From the NCBI GenBank assembly GCA_036337945.1, contig JAYZDF010000124.1:1-64000 (forward strand): a stretch of 64,000 nucleotides of DNA, read 5' to 3'. Source of the DNA: JAYZDF01 sp036337945. GTDB lineage: Bacteria; Myxococcota; Kuafuiibacteriia; Kuafuiibacteriales; Kuafuiibacteriaceae. The position numbers and the translations under genes were made by a program. Positions 36,133 through 44,757 of this stretch are shown here, piece after piece. The stretch's first letter is position 1. The number at the start of each line of letters is the position of its first letter. The notes under the pieces were generated by a model that was given only the letters and a program-made list of their open reading frames with translations, did not search any database and had not been told where the DNA came from.

Positions 36133-37204
36133 TCATACTCCACATATTCGAAACCGTGAGTTCCAGCTTCACCTCTCCGCCGACACTGTTAAATGCTTCT
36201 GTCGCGCCCGCAAGTGGAGAGGCATTCGACTCGTATCGCAGGATTCTCGTACCCGCAAACAGACGAAGGACTTGCGTTCCATCGTAACCAAGATTTGTGT
36301 AGAGACCCGCGGATATCTCACGCAAAGCCGAATCTTCGAGTGAAATATCCGCTCTCCATTGATCGAAAACAACGTAGGTATGAATCCAATTTTTAATGAC
36401 CCGTCCGTGTCCCCAAACCGTCAGGATGTCTGCAACTTGATCTCCACGGAAATTAACTCCTTGTGCTCGCAGTAGTGCTCCACCAATCGAGATCATAGGA
36501 TGCTCCACTGAGACCTGCCCTCCGTATCTGCTTGATTCAACATTCGCAACGCCGACACTCCCTAGGCGATAAATAAGTGCAAGACGGACACTCAGCTTTT
36601 GTTCGTTCAGCGACATTTTTAGCGGAGTTGTTGACGCGACAACTGTGAGGTTTTTACTCGCGTTTTGTTCTACCTGGCGTCGACCTTCACCGTTCGTGAG
36701 ACTCGCATGGAGTCGAAAGAGTTCATCATAGCAATCAAGGCGAAGACTGACCCCAAGGTCAGCAGTATCGAATAAGCGCGATCGCTCGTAGATGGTTGGT
36801 TGCAGCCCTCGTAAACCAAAACTACGTTCGGCAGTGACAATCCACGGATCAATAACCAAACCAAAATTAATTTGCCCGGTGACGTCATCACTGAGCTTCA
36901 TTTGTACCCCACCCCACGCTCGATTCACTCTGACCGCGAATGAATTCAGGTCCAGGCCTATCAAACTTTGTGGTGTAGCAGAGCGAAAGCCCTCAAGTCG
37001 GATTTCTCCATGCCAATAGTCAGAAACTTTTACATAGGTGCCAAGTTCGGCCCGAGTTATCGCAAATTCATTGGACAGCACATCACCTTGATTTCGGGAA
37101 CCATATTGAGTGAAAATCTGCCCTGCAAGCTGGACTTCATCTGCAAATGCATGCGGAATCCAAAGTAGTTGAATCGATACCAACAATAGAGTTCTCAAAT
37201 TCAT
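36122..37204 (-). CDS. Outer-membrane porin-like protein (OprO/P-like)
   Basis: 360 aa with a Sec signal peptide (MNLRTLLLVSIQLLWIPHAFA). The mature part starts like a phosphate-selective porin (DEVQLAGQIFTQYGSRNQGD...FAITRAELGTYVKVSDYWHGEIRLEG) and alternates strand-like segments throughout. It lies in an operon with a Pho-box-like promoter, supporting a phosphate-related or general uptake pore (inference). Confidence 0.55.
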   Translation of the reverse strand: MNLRTLLLVSIQLLWIPHAFADEVQLAGQIFTQYGSRNQGDVLSNEFAITRAELGTYVKVSDYWHGEIRLEGFRSATPQSLIGLDLNSFAVRVNRAWGGVQMKLSDDVTGQINFGLVIDPWIVTAERSFGLRGLQPTIYERSRLFDTADLGVSLRLDCYDELFRLHASLTNGEGRRQVEQNASKNLTVVASTTPLKMSLNEQKLSVRLALIYRLGSVGVANVESSRYGGQVSVEHPMISIGGALLRAQGVNFRGDQVADILTVWGHGRVIKNWIHTYVVFDQWRADISLEDSALREISAGLYTNLGYDGTQVLRLFAGTRILRYESNASPLAGATEAFNSVGGEVKLELTVSNMWSMNEQ

Positions 37205-37209
37205 TGTTC

Positions 37210-38718
37210 TTATCTCCCCGAATAACCAAGTAATAAACCATACTCTTCAAGTAACTCATGAAAGAGTCTATAATCGTCTAGAAGGCGCGTACCAAGAATC
37301 ATAGCCGCATCAACTGTTTCATTAATAAATGCATCTGAATCAGATTGAATAAGTTCGTTGATAGAAGATAAAAATGATAATTCTGAGCCGGGAACTCGCC
37401 CACGTGCATGACTTCGAGCAAGCAATCTCCCGGTTAGGTTCGCCATTGTCCAAACTTCGTCTAGCGACCATTTCCCTGACACGAAGCCAGCACGTAACTT
37501 ATCGACTGCAAAATCCTTCTGAAATTTTGTGCGTTCGCGGATAATAAAACTCAACGGTTGGAACTGGCCGAATCCGAACCAAGGATCGGAATCATCAACT
37601 TCGTGAAATTTTCGAGCGAACCAGCTCACTCTTTCGCCATTTTCTGAGAAGCGCGGAAACTGAAGATAATTGACTCGAGGAATCAAAGTAGGGTCTGCGG
37701 CCTCTTTAATCTCTAAAATGACATCATCTGAACTACCATCATCCATATTTTCTACGAGCGCATAAAATCGTAGCAGTGGATAGCTTGCCACACCGCTTCC
37801 ATATCGCCGTGAGGTCCCTTTCAGAACAACTGTTTTTTCGTTGATCACGCTATTCGTAGTCGTACTCTTGTAAACCTTATTGTTTTGTAGGTAATTCTTC
37901 AAAACCTGCTCAATTAACTCTTGTTCGTATTGGGTCGTTTCCAGCACACGATCATTGATAAAACCAGATCCATCTTCTTCGACTTTCCCGTAGAACATTC
38001 GTCTGAATCCACCCGCTGTTCGTGTGTACTCGTCCAGGGCCTCTCTGGCCTCACCATCTTCGATCGCCTTCAAAACGAGAGACTGATACACAACCGAATC
38101 GCTAATGCCGCTGCGGAGTGCTTCAGCTGCCAATTCGTAGTCATTGCTAAATTCCCTTATGCCCTCGACATAGCCAGAAACAGCGCCTTTTACCAAATAC
38201 TTCAACTGAGATTCTGAAAGTCCCGAGGCAAGTTGATTGCTCGCAATCTTATCGGTAAACGCAACGTAAAAAGAAAGGGCCAGACGCCGAACATCAAAGT
38301 GAAAAGGTCCAACCGTGGCAGCGTCAAAATCGTTGAATTCTAGACGGATATCGCCCCGTAAATCACGATAGGTGCCAACATTTTCAATATGTGGATCACC
38401 GAGAAGAGCGGTATTCAGAAGGTTTGGAGAATCAAATTGGGTAGGAAGTCGATATTCGGTGCTCGTGACTTGATCTTGATAGAACAAATTCAGAGTAGCT
38501 CTGAAAAAGTTGTAGGCACTATAGGCCATCTTTGCGAACTTTTGCTCGACCAGAAGAGGATCCCGCTTAATCAGAAACTCATGGTCACGGACGAGTGTAC
38601 TCCTAAGCCATGCTTTTCGATCGCGTCCGTGGTCCGTACATGAACTCAATAAGCAAACGAAACTGCTCAATATTAGCGAAACAACGCATCGCGAGAAACA
38701 AGTGCTTATCCTAGACAT
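37210..38718 (-). CDS. DUF2252-family protein with lipoprotein signal
   Basis: 502 aa. The DUF2252 pattern is clear: KMAYSAYNFFRATLNLFYQD, LLGDPHIENVGTYRDLRGDIRLEFNDFDAATVGPFHFDVRRLALSF, LLARSHARG. The NDFD and GDPHIEN blocks resemble the active-site geometry of kinase-like folds. Uncommonly it carries a signal peptide and lipobox (CLLSSC-TDHGRD), so it should be a periplasmic or outer-membrane lipoprotein instead of a cytosolic protein. It lies 5 bases from the porin and 9 from the acyltransferase gene. Function unknown. Confidence 0.75.
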   Translation of the reverse strand: MSRISTCFSRCVVSLILSSFVCLLSSCTDHGRDRKAWLRSTLVRDHEFLIKRDPLLVEQKFAKMAYSAYNFFRATLNLFYQDQVTSTEYRLPTQFDSPNLLNTALLGDPHIENVGTYRDLRGDIRLEFNDFDAATVGPFHFDVRRLALSFYVAFTDKIASNQLASGLSESQLKYLVKGAVSGYVEGIREFSNDYELAAEALRSGISDSVVYQSLVLKAIEDGEAREALDEYTRTAGGFRRMFYGKVEEDGSGFINDRVLETTQYEQELIEQVLKNYLQNNKVYKSTTTNSVINEKTVVLKGTSRRYGSGVASYPLLRFYALVENMDDGSSDDVILEIKEAADPTLIPRVNYLQFPRFSENGERVSWFARKFHEVDDSDPWFGFGQFQPLSFIIRERTKFQKDFAVDKLRAGFVSGKWSLDEVWTMANLTGRLLARSHARGRVPGSELSFLSSINELIQSDSDAFINETVDAAMILGTRLLDDYRLFHELLEEYGLLLGYSGR

Positions 38719-38727
38719 TACGGCGCC

Positions 38728-39510
38728 TCACGAAGGTAATTTGTGGAGTGCCTCAAGAACAATGTTTCTCGCGTTCCGCGAATCAGTCTGAGCACAGCCA
38801 GAAGGCCGCATAGGGTGACACACGTGAACATGCACCACCTGTTCAGGCTGCGAAATCAACCGCATGTAATGAGGCAAGAAGGGGTCGTCACCAATCCAAC
38901 AGTTCTTCACATCCGCAAATTTGATCGCCACCGGTACAATTTCACAACCCGCGATCTTTGCTGCCCCAAAAATCCCTCGTTTAAATGGTAAAACCTGCTC
39001 TCCCGAAGTTGTTGTTCCTTCAGGAAACACAAGAACGCTACTCCCTTCCTTCACCGTGCGTATGGCCTGCCTGAGAACGGTCGCACCACTATGAGCAGAT
39101 TCACGATTAACGAACAACACCCCCGCTTCTTCAGCCGCGCGACCGACGAGCGGCCATTTTCGAACCTCTGACTTTGCTATGGGTGCGGAGGGAATCAAAG
39201 CTGTCAAAATGACCGGATCTAGATAGCCAAGATGATTTGACACGACCATACATGGCTTCCTCGGAAGCTCACCGGTCACAATGGTCTTCGTACCGTTGAT
39301 TTGCAGAATCAGTCGCGTTTTTTCGTTTAGATACTTGGCTTTCGTTAAGGCTTTAGAGCGAGAATTTAGCCCTTTAGGCTTGGAAGTCCCTACCCCGAGA
39401 GCTGCGCCAACAAAGCCAGTTGCTCTATACAAACATCGAAACGGAGTTACGAGGTACTTAGAAGACTTAACTTCGTTTTCTCGCAGCTGAAGCTCTGTCG
39501 AAGGGTTCAT
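38728..39510 (-). CDS. PlsC-like 1-acyl-glycerol-phosphate or O-acyltransferase
   Basis: 260 aa. The acyltransferase block 1 motif NHLGYLDP (HxxxxD), block 3 FPEGTTTSG and an N-terminal region with a membrane-associated helix match the PlsC family. It sits 2 bases from a GNAT gene and is followed by DUF2252 and a porin in one operon under a Pho-like promoter. PlsC-like enzymes also make ornithine lipids (OlsA), which some bacteria use under phosphate limitation, so an aminolipid O-acyltransferase role is possible; the sequence alone does not decide this. Confidence 0.8.
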   Translation of the reverse strand: MNPSTELQLRENEVKSSKYLVTPFRCLYRATGFVGAALGVGTSKPKGLNSRSKALTKAKYLNEKTRLILQINGTKTIVTGELPRKPCMVVSNHLGYLDPVILTALIPSAPIAKSEVRKWPLVGRAAEEAGVLFVNRESAHSGATVLRQAIRTVKEGSSVLVFPEGTTTSGEQVLPFKRGIFGAAKIAGCEIVPVAIKFADVKNCWIGDDPFLPHYMRLISQPEQVVHVHVCHPMRPSGCAQTDSRNARNIVLEALHKLPS

Positions 39511-39512
39511 AA

Positions 39513-40331
39513 TTAGGCCGCACGCTTGACGACGACTGTTGCGACCGGTGCCTGAATTTGTGGAACAACTGCCTTTCTACCCATCATTTTGCGTGAGAGA
39601 TATCGAGCGAATGTTGCCAAACTGAAATGACCAATTTGCACAGCCTCGTCGCCTTCTTGAAATTGTAATAGAGATTTGTAATAGCTATTCAACGAAGATT
39701 CACGGTGGTAATATTGGGTGTCGTCAGCGTCTTTTTGGAAAACGGTTCCCTTGACGCTGCCTCGAAATACAAACGCGCTTTCATCTAAAGGCGCGTCTTC
39801 GTGGATATAAATTTTTTGCCTGTATTTTTCCGAGATCGTTCGCGCTATCAAAAGCTGCGTATCGCTCGGACTTGACCGAAAAGGCGATGGATAAACACTA
39901 TCGAAGTTGAGTGCAACGTTACCGAGACTACTCAGCACGCAAGCCACATTAGAAATCCAAACGCGGCCAAGCGGGTTGTTTCTCAGCAAGTAACGTACTG
40001 CCAACTGAGACGCGAGTCGATGGGTGAGCCGCAGTCCACGCGCATCAGGATGAACGCAAGTCAAACCGAGATGAAGCACGCTGCTTCTGATGCCAGGAAC
40101 ATCCAACAGGAGCGCGGACGCAAAACCGAGTAGTTTGCCGTCCGGGCCTCGGGCAACGGTAAGTACTTTATCATCCAGACCGTCACGTTCAGAAAAACAT
40201 TGATAGTCAGGAACTTTCCCAAAGCAGGCCTTTCCTAGCGCACGCAGGGACGCTGTAAGACGACTTCGTTGTAGGGCTGGTAGATAGATACCGGGGCATT
40301 CGTAATATTCGATTTTGACTTGAGAACTCAT
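39513..40331 (-). CDS. GNAT-fold acyltransferase, unknown specificity
   Basis: 272 aa from ATG 40331, with GAGG ribosome site. The GNAT motif A region reads HLGLTCVHPDARGLRLTHRLASQLAVRYLL, with the V-x-P-x-x-R-G pattern of acyl-CoA binding. Flanking parts do not match OlsB or common N-acetyltransferases that I know. It is the first gene of the operon ending at 35575 and lies next to a PlsC-like gene. An N-acyltransferase that makes a lyso-aminolipid is a possible role, by context only. Confidence 0.6.
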   Translation of the reverse strand: MSSQVKIEYYECPGIYLPALQRSRLTASLRALGKACFGKVPDYQCFSERDGLDDKVLTVARGPDGKLLGFASALLLDVPGIRSSVLHLGLTCVHPDARGLRLTHRLASQLAVRYLLRNNPLGRVWISNVACVLSSLGNVALNFDSVYPSPFRSSPSDTQLLIARTISEKYRQKIYIHEDAPLDESAFVFRGSVKGTVFQKDADDTQYYHRESSLNSYYKSLLQFQEGDEAVQIGHFSLATFARYLSRKMMGRKAVVPQIQAPVATVVVKRAA

Positions 40332-40359
40332 AGTTACCTCGCTGGAATGTGTAAGAAAG

Positions 40360-40393
40360 AGGCTAAAGCCACAATGTGACTATGTTGTGACTA
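40360..40393 (-). promoter_or_regulatory. Pho-box-like promoter of the GNAT/PlsC/DUF2252/porin operon
   Basis: On the minus strand 40393-40375 reads TAGTCACA-ACA-TAGTCACA, an exact 8-base direct repeat with 11-base period, the geometry of PhoB boxes. Ten bases after the second TAGTCAC comes TAGCCT (-10-like, 40365-40360). The box ends about 43 bases before the start codon. Confidence 0.55.
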
Positions 40394-40506
40394 TAAGTTG
40401 AAAATTTTGCAGCTAGTCATAGACATTCTTGTTACGAGGTTGTGTCAAATGTTTCATTGTCCGCTATTTATTTCCCTTATTGTTGGTTCCGCGACATACA
40501 TAATGT

Positions 40507-41475
40507 GTGCGGCACCTCTATGAATTACAACGAATTCGAGATCTCGCAAACACCAACGATGAATTGGTAAACTCACGAGTTCTTGGCGAAGTCGAAGTGG
40601 ATGGAAACAAGTTCGAAATCATCAGTCTCGTTATCGGTCCACCTGATGAAACTCTTCCGGTTTTCGGAGTTTTCGGCGGCGTACATGGTCTTGAACGAGT
40701 CGGCACCCATGTCGTAGTTCACTGGTTAGAAAGTCTTCTTTCGAGACTGACCTGGGATCAACACTTACGAGAGTCATTCAAACACGCAAGAATCGTTTCT
40801 ATTCCACTTATCAATCCTGGTGGGATGTATCTAAATCGGCGAAGTAATCCCAACGGAATCGACCTCATGCGAAACGCGCCAGTCGAAGCGGTATCAAAGG
40901 CTTCATTTTTAGTCGGTGGACATCGAATTGGGGCGGCTTTGCCGTGGTTTCGAGGCAAAGTAGGACAAGACATGCAATTGGAGAGTAAGACCTTATGTGA
41001 CTTCGTCTTGCAGGAAACCGTCCACGCTAAAGCAATAATCACACTCGATTGCCACTCTGGTTTCGGGACCGAAGACAGGCTTTGGTACCCTTATGCAAAA
41101 CAAGTTGGCGAATTTCCTCACGAGCAGTCGGCGTTAGCATTCGGTGATCTTTTGCGATCGGCTCATCCCAATCACGTATACATCGTAGAGCCACAAGCAA
41201 AGCAGTACACAACCAATGGAGACTTGTGGGATTTTATCTATGACACGCATCTCGCGAGAGCTACGGACGTTTGTCCTCCTTATGTTCCATGGACTTTGGA
41301 AATGGGTTCTTGGGCCTGGGTACGAAAAAATCCGAAACAAGCACTATCTTTACTCGGACCGTTTAATCCTGTCCTATCCCACAGATATCGTCGCACCATG
41401 CGACGTCATCTTATGCTCTTCGAAATCATGTGGGCAGCCGTGCGTAATTTTTCCTCTTGGGCACGTGGTCAGTGA
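40507..41475 (+). CDS. M14-family zinc carboxypeptidase-like enzyme
   Basis: 322 aa from GTG 40507. The M14 zinc site is present: HGLE (HxxE), His in LDCHSGFG and catalytic Glu in WTLEMGSW; the substrate-binding arginine/asparagine appear in RSNPNGIDLMRN. No signal peptide is seen, so it may act in the cytoplasm, possibly as an amidase or deacylase of small molecules such as N-acyl amino acids (AstE/aspartoacylase-like). It lies divergent to the GNAT gene and just upstream of the arginase-family gene. Confidence 0.75.
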   Translation: MRHLYELQRIRDLANTNDELVNSRVLGEVEVDGNKFEIISLVIGPPDETLPVFGVFGGVHGLERVGTHVVVHWLESLLSRLTWDQHLRESFKHARIVSIPLINPGGMYLNRRSNPNGIDLMRNAPVEAVSKASFLVGGHRIGAALPWFRGKVGQDMQLESKTLCDFVLQETVHAKAIITLDCHSGFGTEDRLWYPYAKQVGEFPHEQSALAFGDLLRSAHPNHVYIVEPQAKQYTTNGDLWDFIYDTHLARATDVCPPYVPWTLEMGSWAWVRKNPKQALSLLGPFNPVLSHRYRRTMRRHLMLFEIMWAAVRNFSSWARGQ

Positions 41476-41555
41476 TAATTCGACCGTAGAAATGTGACGA
41501 ATGTTATACGTTTCGTTTTAGACTCTTCACAAACCGTCTTCAAATCATCGCTTTG

Positions 41556-41589
41556 TAGTCACAATTTCGGCACAGGCGCTGTCTAGACT
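41556..41589 (+). promoter_or_regulatory. Pho-box-like promoter of the arginase/type III PKS genes
   Basis: TAGTCACA (41556-41563) is followed 11 bases on by TCGGCACA (41567-41574), one base off the repeat unit seen at 40375 and 45970. Ten bases after TCGGCAC comes TAGACT (41584-41589), a -10-like hexamer, with the ATG at 41626. Confidence 0.5.
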
Positions 41590-41625
41590 CATGCTCGAAC
41601 ACAAACGCTAGATTGCGGAGATTTT

Positions 41626-42678
41626 ATGACCAAAGTTCCAAATACATACCGAACACCTTCTTCCTTGGAAATCCTGACATGTGATGTAGAACTCGGCGCA
41701 TCCTGTAGGGGCGCAGGCATGGGGCCACAGGCTCTTTTATACGAGTGCAACCACCGAGGCATACCGATTCACACATTCCCCTTGACCCGTTATTCTGGTC
41801 CTCCGCTTACGTTGAACCAACTCAACTACTCGTCCAATTTTTTTATGGATACGTTTTTGGAAATCTGTGAGGACCTCTCAGAGCAACATAGTTCTATTTT
41901 GCGAAGAAATGCACGAAGCCTTATATTGAGCGGTGATCACTCAACGGCGCATGGCTTCGTCTCTGGTATGCGAGAGACGTTTCCTGACGACACTATCGGT
42001 TTAATCTGGATAGACGCGCATGGCGACATTCACTCACCGTTCACATCTCCGACAGGGAATCTTCATGGAATGCCAATTGCGGCCATGCTCGCAGAAGACA
42101 ATCGCGGTTTGACTAGAAATGAAGTGTCGGAACAAGAAATCAATTACTGGAACGAACTAAAGAAGGTTGGCCCACGAAATATCTTTCCCAAATTGAACCA
42201 CGAAGACATCCTATTTCTTGAGCTGCGTGACCTGGAGACGGAAGAATGGAGTTTGCTCCAGCGGCAGCAGATGTCCTATTTCACAGCACAAACTCGCAAA
42301 GAAGTTGGAATTTCACCCATCATCGAGATGACCTTGTCGTGGGCGAAACGATTTGACCATATTTATGTGTCGTTTGATGTTGACGCACTTGATGCAACTC
42401 TCGTTCCCGGGACGGGATGTCCGGTGAGTAACGGACTCGGTCTCGATGACGCCCGGCAATTGCTCTGCGCAGTATCAAGCATTCCGCAATTACGTGCGTT
42501 TGAAATCTGCGAAATCAATCCCCTACTCGACCACGGCAATACGGTCGCAGAACGAATGGCTGGCTTACTAGACCAAATCTGGGAAAATTTAGTTCCGCAT
42601 GAATCAGAGAATGTAATTTTAGAGCTTCCTCCGAAAAGCAAGTCAGCGGCACCGGACAGACACCTAGCTGCCAGTTGA
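41626..42678 (+). CDS. Arginase/agmatinase/ureohydrolase-family enzyme
   Basis: 350 aa with GGAG ribosome site. Binuclear Mn motifs are complete: SGDHST (GGDHS-like), IDAHGDIH, SFDVDALDATLVPGTG and a conserved EINPLLDHGNTVAERMA. The enzyme would hydrolyse a guanidino group (arginine, agmatine or similar), yielding ornithine or putrescine plus urea. Neighbours suggest it may feed ornithine into lipid synthesis, but the specificity loops cannot be read safely. The next gene starts 29 bases downstream. Confidence 0.75.
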   Translation: MTKVPNTYRTPSSLEILTCDVELGASCRGAGMGPQALLYECNHRGIPIHTFPLTRYSGPPLTLNQLNYSSNFFMDTFLEICEDLSEQHSSILRRNARSLILSGDHSTAHGFVSGMRETFPDDTIGLIWIDAHGDIHSPFTSPTGNLHGMPIAAMLAEDNRGLTRNEVSEQEINYWNELKKVGPRNIFPKLNHEDILFLELRDLETEEWSLLQRQQMSYFTAQTRKEVGISPIIEMTLSWAKRFDHIYVSFDVDALDATLVPGTGCPVSNGLGLDDARQLLCAVSSIPQLRAFEICEINPLLDHGNTVAERMAGLLDQIWENLVPHESENVILELPPKSKSAAPDRHLAAS

Positions 42679-42707
42679 GGCAGTAAAAATTCCTTGGAGA
42701 ATAAGAG

Positions 42708-44666
42708 ATGACAACAAAATCAACCGCACTCGAAAAAGTACCATCGAGCCCTAAGGCTAAAGCAATGAACACGAACAATACAAAAGGCCGCATAGGTATA
42801 TCTGGCCTCTATTGTTCGTCCCTCGGAAAGCCGTTTACAAACGCTGAGCTTTACGAAATCAACGAAAAACTTGTGTTCGATAAAATCGACGAATCATCCC
42901 GCAGACTTTATAAGAAACTTCTTCTAAATAATCCCGACCGAGTTCGTCATTTCGTCCGAGACTATGAAAAGATAGTGCAAACATGCAGTACAAAAGAGAA
43001 GGCCGACTATTTTCACGAAATCAGTTGTCAGCTCATGGAAGATGCGGCGGCCGGCGTACTCAATCAAACCGGAATTGACCCAAAAGAAATAGATTTTATC
43101 GTAGTCAACTACATGGCAGGCAAGACACTTCCGAGTTTGTCGAGTCATTTGGCCGGTCAGTTGGGACTTCGCACGGACGTTGTGAATGTCAACATGAGTG
43201 ATATGGGATGCTCAGCAGCGGTCGCCGCAATGGATTTGGGGCTTAGACTTCTTAAAAGTGAGGATAAAGCTAAGAGGGTTCTCATGATTGCCTTAGAGCC
43301 TGTGAGCAACTTGTTCCAATCAGAGGATGATTCGGGAGCGATTGTGGGGAACACTCTATTTGGTGAAGGATGTGCCGCCGTGGTCATGTCGTCTCATAAA
43401 GAGGACATGCTCTATCACATTGAGGCGAGTCAACGTGTCCTCCACGCAGACGAAAAGAGCGTTGATGCGATCAAACTGGCGTGGAACGAACACGGTCCAA
43501 TGATTCAACTGTCGCGCGAGATTTCGTCGGTCGCAGGAAAAGCGATCGAGGATAATCTCAGACGCTTAGTCCCTCAGTTTTTGTCCGTTTCAGATAAAGC
43601 GAAATATGTCGCAACAAAGAAAGTCCCCAAGTGGCAAAAGAAGATAGACTGGTGGGCGATTCACCCAGGCGGCACTTCAATTCTCAGAGGTTTCCAAAAA
43701 CAGCTGAAGCTGGCGGACGCAGATTTAGGTCCTAGCTATCGAGTGTTTCAAGAGCGCTCGAATATGAGCTCTCCTTCGGTATTATACGCACTCAATAATA
43801 TCGAGAAGCGAGGTCCAAAAGTCGGTGATCGAATCTTGATGGCGAGTTTTGGCTCTGGTTTTAAAGTTAACTCGATGATCCTGCGGAAAGGCAAAAAACG
43901 TATCTACGAGCGACACGAAAAATTTGCCGTCGTCATCGGTGGGACGTCAGGTATCGGCTTAGACTCCGCAAAGAAACTCATCGCTGATGGCTATCATACC
44001 TTTATTGGGTCACGCCGCGTCGCAGATCCAAAAGCAACTTATGAACGATTAGAAAACGCGACCTACATTCCTCTTGATGTCACCGACACCAAATCAATCG
44101 AGGGATTCACGAAACAGGTCTGGCAGAAATCCTGGGGTATTGATGCGCTCGTTGTCTCGTCAGGAATAGCGCCTGCTGGTGCACTCCAGGGTCGTCAAGA
44201 TTCGCAAGAAATCATTCGAACAGTTCAAACCAACCTCACTGGCGCGATGGTCTGCGTAAATATGTTGATGCCTAAGATGAGACGCTTTGGAAAAGTAGTC
44301 CTGCTAAACTCGATTTTGGGACAAATCCCTTTAATGGGGAATGCCGCATACTGCGCGAGTAAAGCAGGCCTACGACATTTCGGCGAATGTCTCGAAATTG
44401 AACTCAAGCGGTCGGGTCGTAAAGTGACGGTTCACAATCTCTATCCCGCCTATGTCGAAACTCCAATGCTTGGAGACGTACAATCGTCATCGAAGACATT
44501 CTTGCGGCCCATTCAACCCGCGGTTGTCACCCAAGCAGTGAGCAGAATTGTCAACGACGCAAACGCCGGGACAGGAAAAGGTTTTGTTCTGTGGCGCGAC
44601 CAAGTCATTGCGTACTTCTACCGTTACCTCCCTGGCTCATTTAAACAAGTTCTCGCTTCAATCTAA
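42708..44666 (+). CDS. Type III polyketide synthase (chalcone synthase-like) fused to short-chain dehydrogenase
   Basis: 652 aa. The N-terminal 395 residues are a type III PKS: catalytic Cys168 in DMGCSAAVAAMDLG, His319 in WWAIHPGGTSIL and Asn352 in ERSNMSSPSVLYAL, positions close to the Cys164/His303/Asn336 triad of plant chalcone synthase. The C-terminal about 240 residues are a classical SDR: GGTSGIG (411-417), VSSGIAPAG, Ser at 535, Y548xxxK552. The linker around 396-405 is short. Expected chemistry: condensation of acyl-CoA with malonyl-CoA extender units, then keto reduction by the fused domain. GGAG upstream. It belongs with the arginase-family gene in one transcript. Confidence 0.8.
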   Translation: MTTKSTALEKVPSSPKAKAMNTNNTKGRIGISGLYCSSLGKPFTNAELYEINEKLVFDKIDESSRRLYKKLLLNNPDRVRHFVRDYEKIVQTCSTKEKADYFHEISCQLMEDAAAGVLNQTGIDPKEIDFIVVNYMAGKTLPSLSSHLAGQLGLRTDVVNVNMSDMGCSAAVAAMDLGLRLLKSEDKAKRVLMIALEPVSNLFQSEDDSGAIVGNTLFGEGCAAVVMSSHKEDMLYHIEASQRVLHADEKSVDAIKLAWNEHGPMIQLSREISSVAGKAIEDNLRRLVPQFLSVSDKAKYVATKKVPKWQKKIDWWAIHPGGTSILRGFQKQLKLADADLGPSYRVFQERSNMSSPSVLYALNNIEKRGPKVGDRILMASFGSGFKVNSMILRKGKKRIYERHEKFAVVIGGTSGIGLDSAKKLIADGYHTFIGSRRVADPKATYERLENATYIPLDVTDTKSIEGFTKQVWQKSWGIDALVVSSGIAPAGALQGRQDSQEIIRTVQTNLTGAMVCVNMLMPKMRRFGKVVLLNSILGQIPLMGNAAYCASKAGLRHFGECLEIELKRSGRKVTVHNLYPAYVETPMLGDVQSSSKTFLRPIQPAVVTQAVSRIVNDANAGTGKGFVLWRDQVIAYFYRYLPGSFKQVLASI

Positions 44667-44709
44667 AATAAACCGTAAATTCGGGCACTTACAAGATATC
44701 GTGCATTTT

Positions 44710-44743
44710 CTGCCTCACAGCTGTCACACAAATGCCATATTCG
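44710..44743 (+). promoter_or_regulatory. Weak Pho-box-like repeat before the propeller lipoprotein gene
   Basis: CTGCCTCA (44710-44717) and CTGTCACA (44721-44728) are 11 bases apart; the second is a perfect Pho half-site, the first matches 6 of 8. TATTCG (44738-44743) follows ten bases after CTGTCAC. Start codon at 44758 leaves a very short leader. Confidence 0.3.
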
Positions 44744-44757
44744 TGTACACTTAGAAT

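Noticed and set aside
39513..40331. Identifying the GNAT as OlsB
   Set aside because: Its motifs outside the acyl-CoA site do not match OlsB as I know it; only a general GNAT call is safe.
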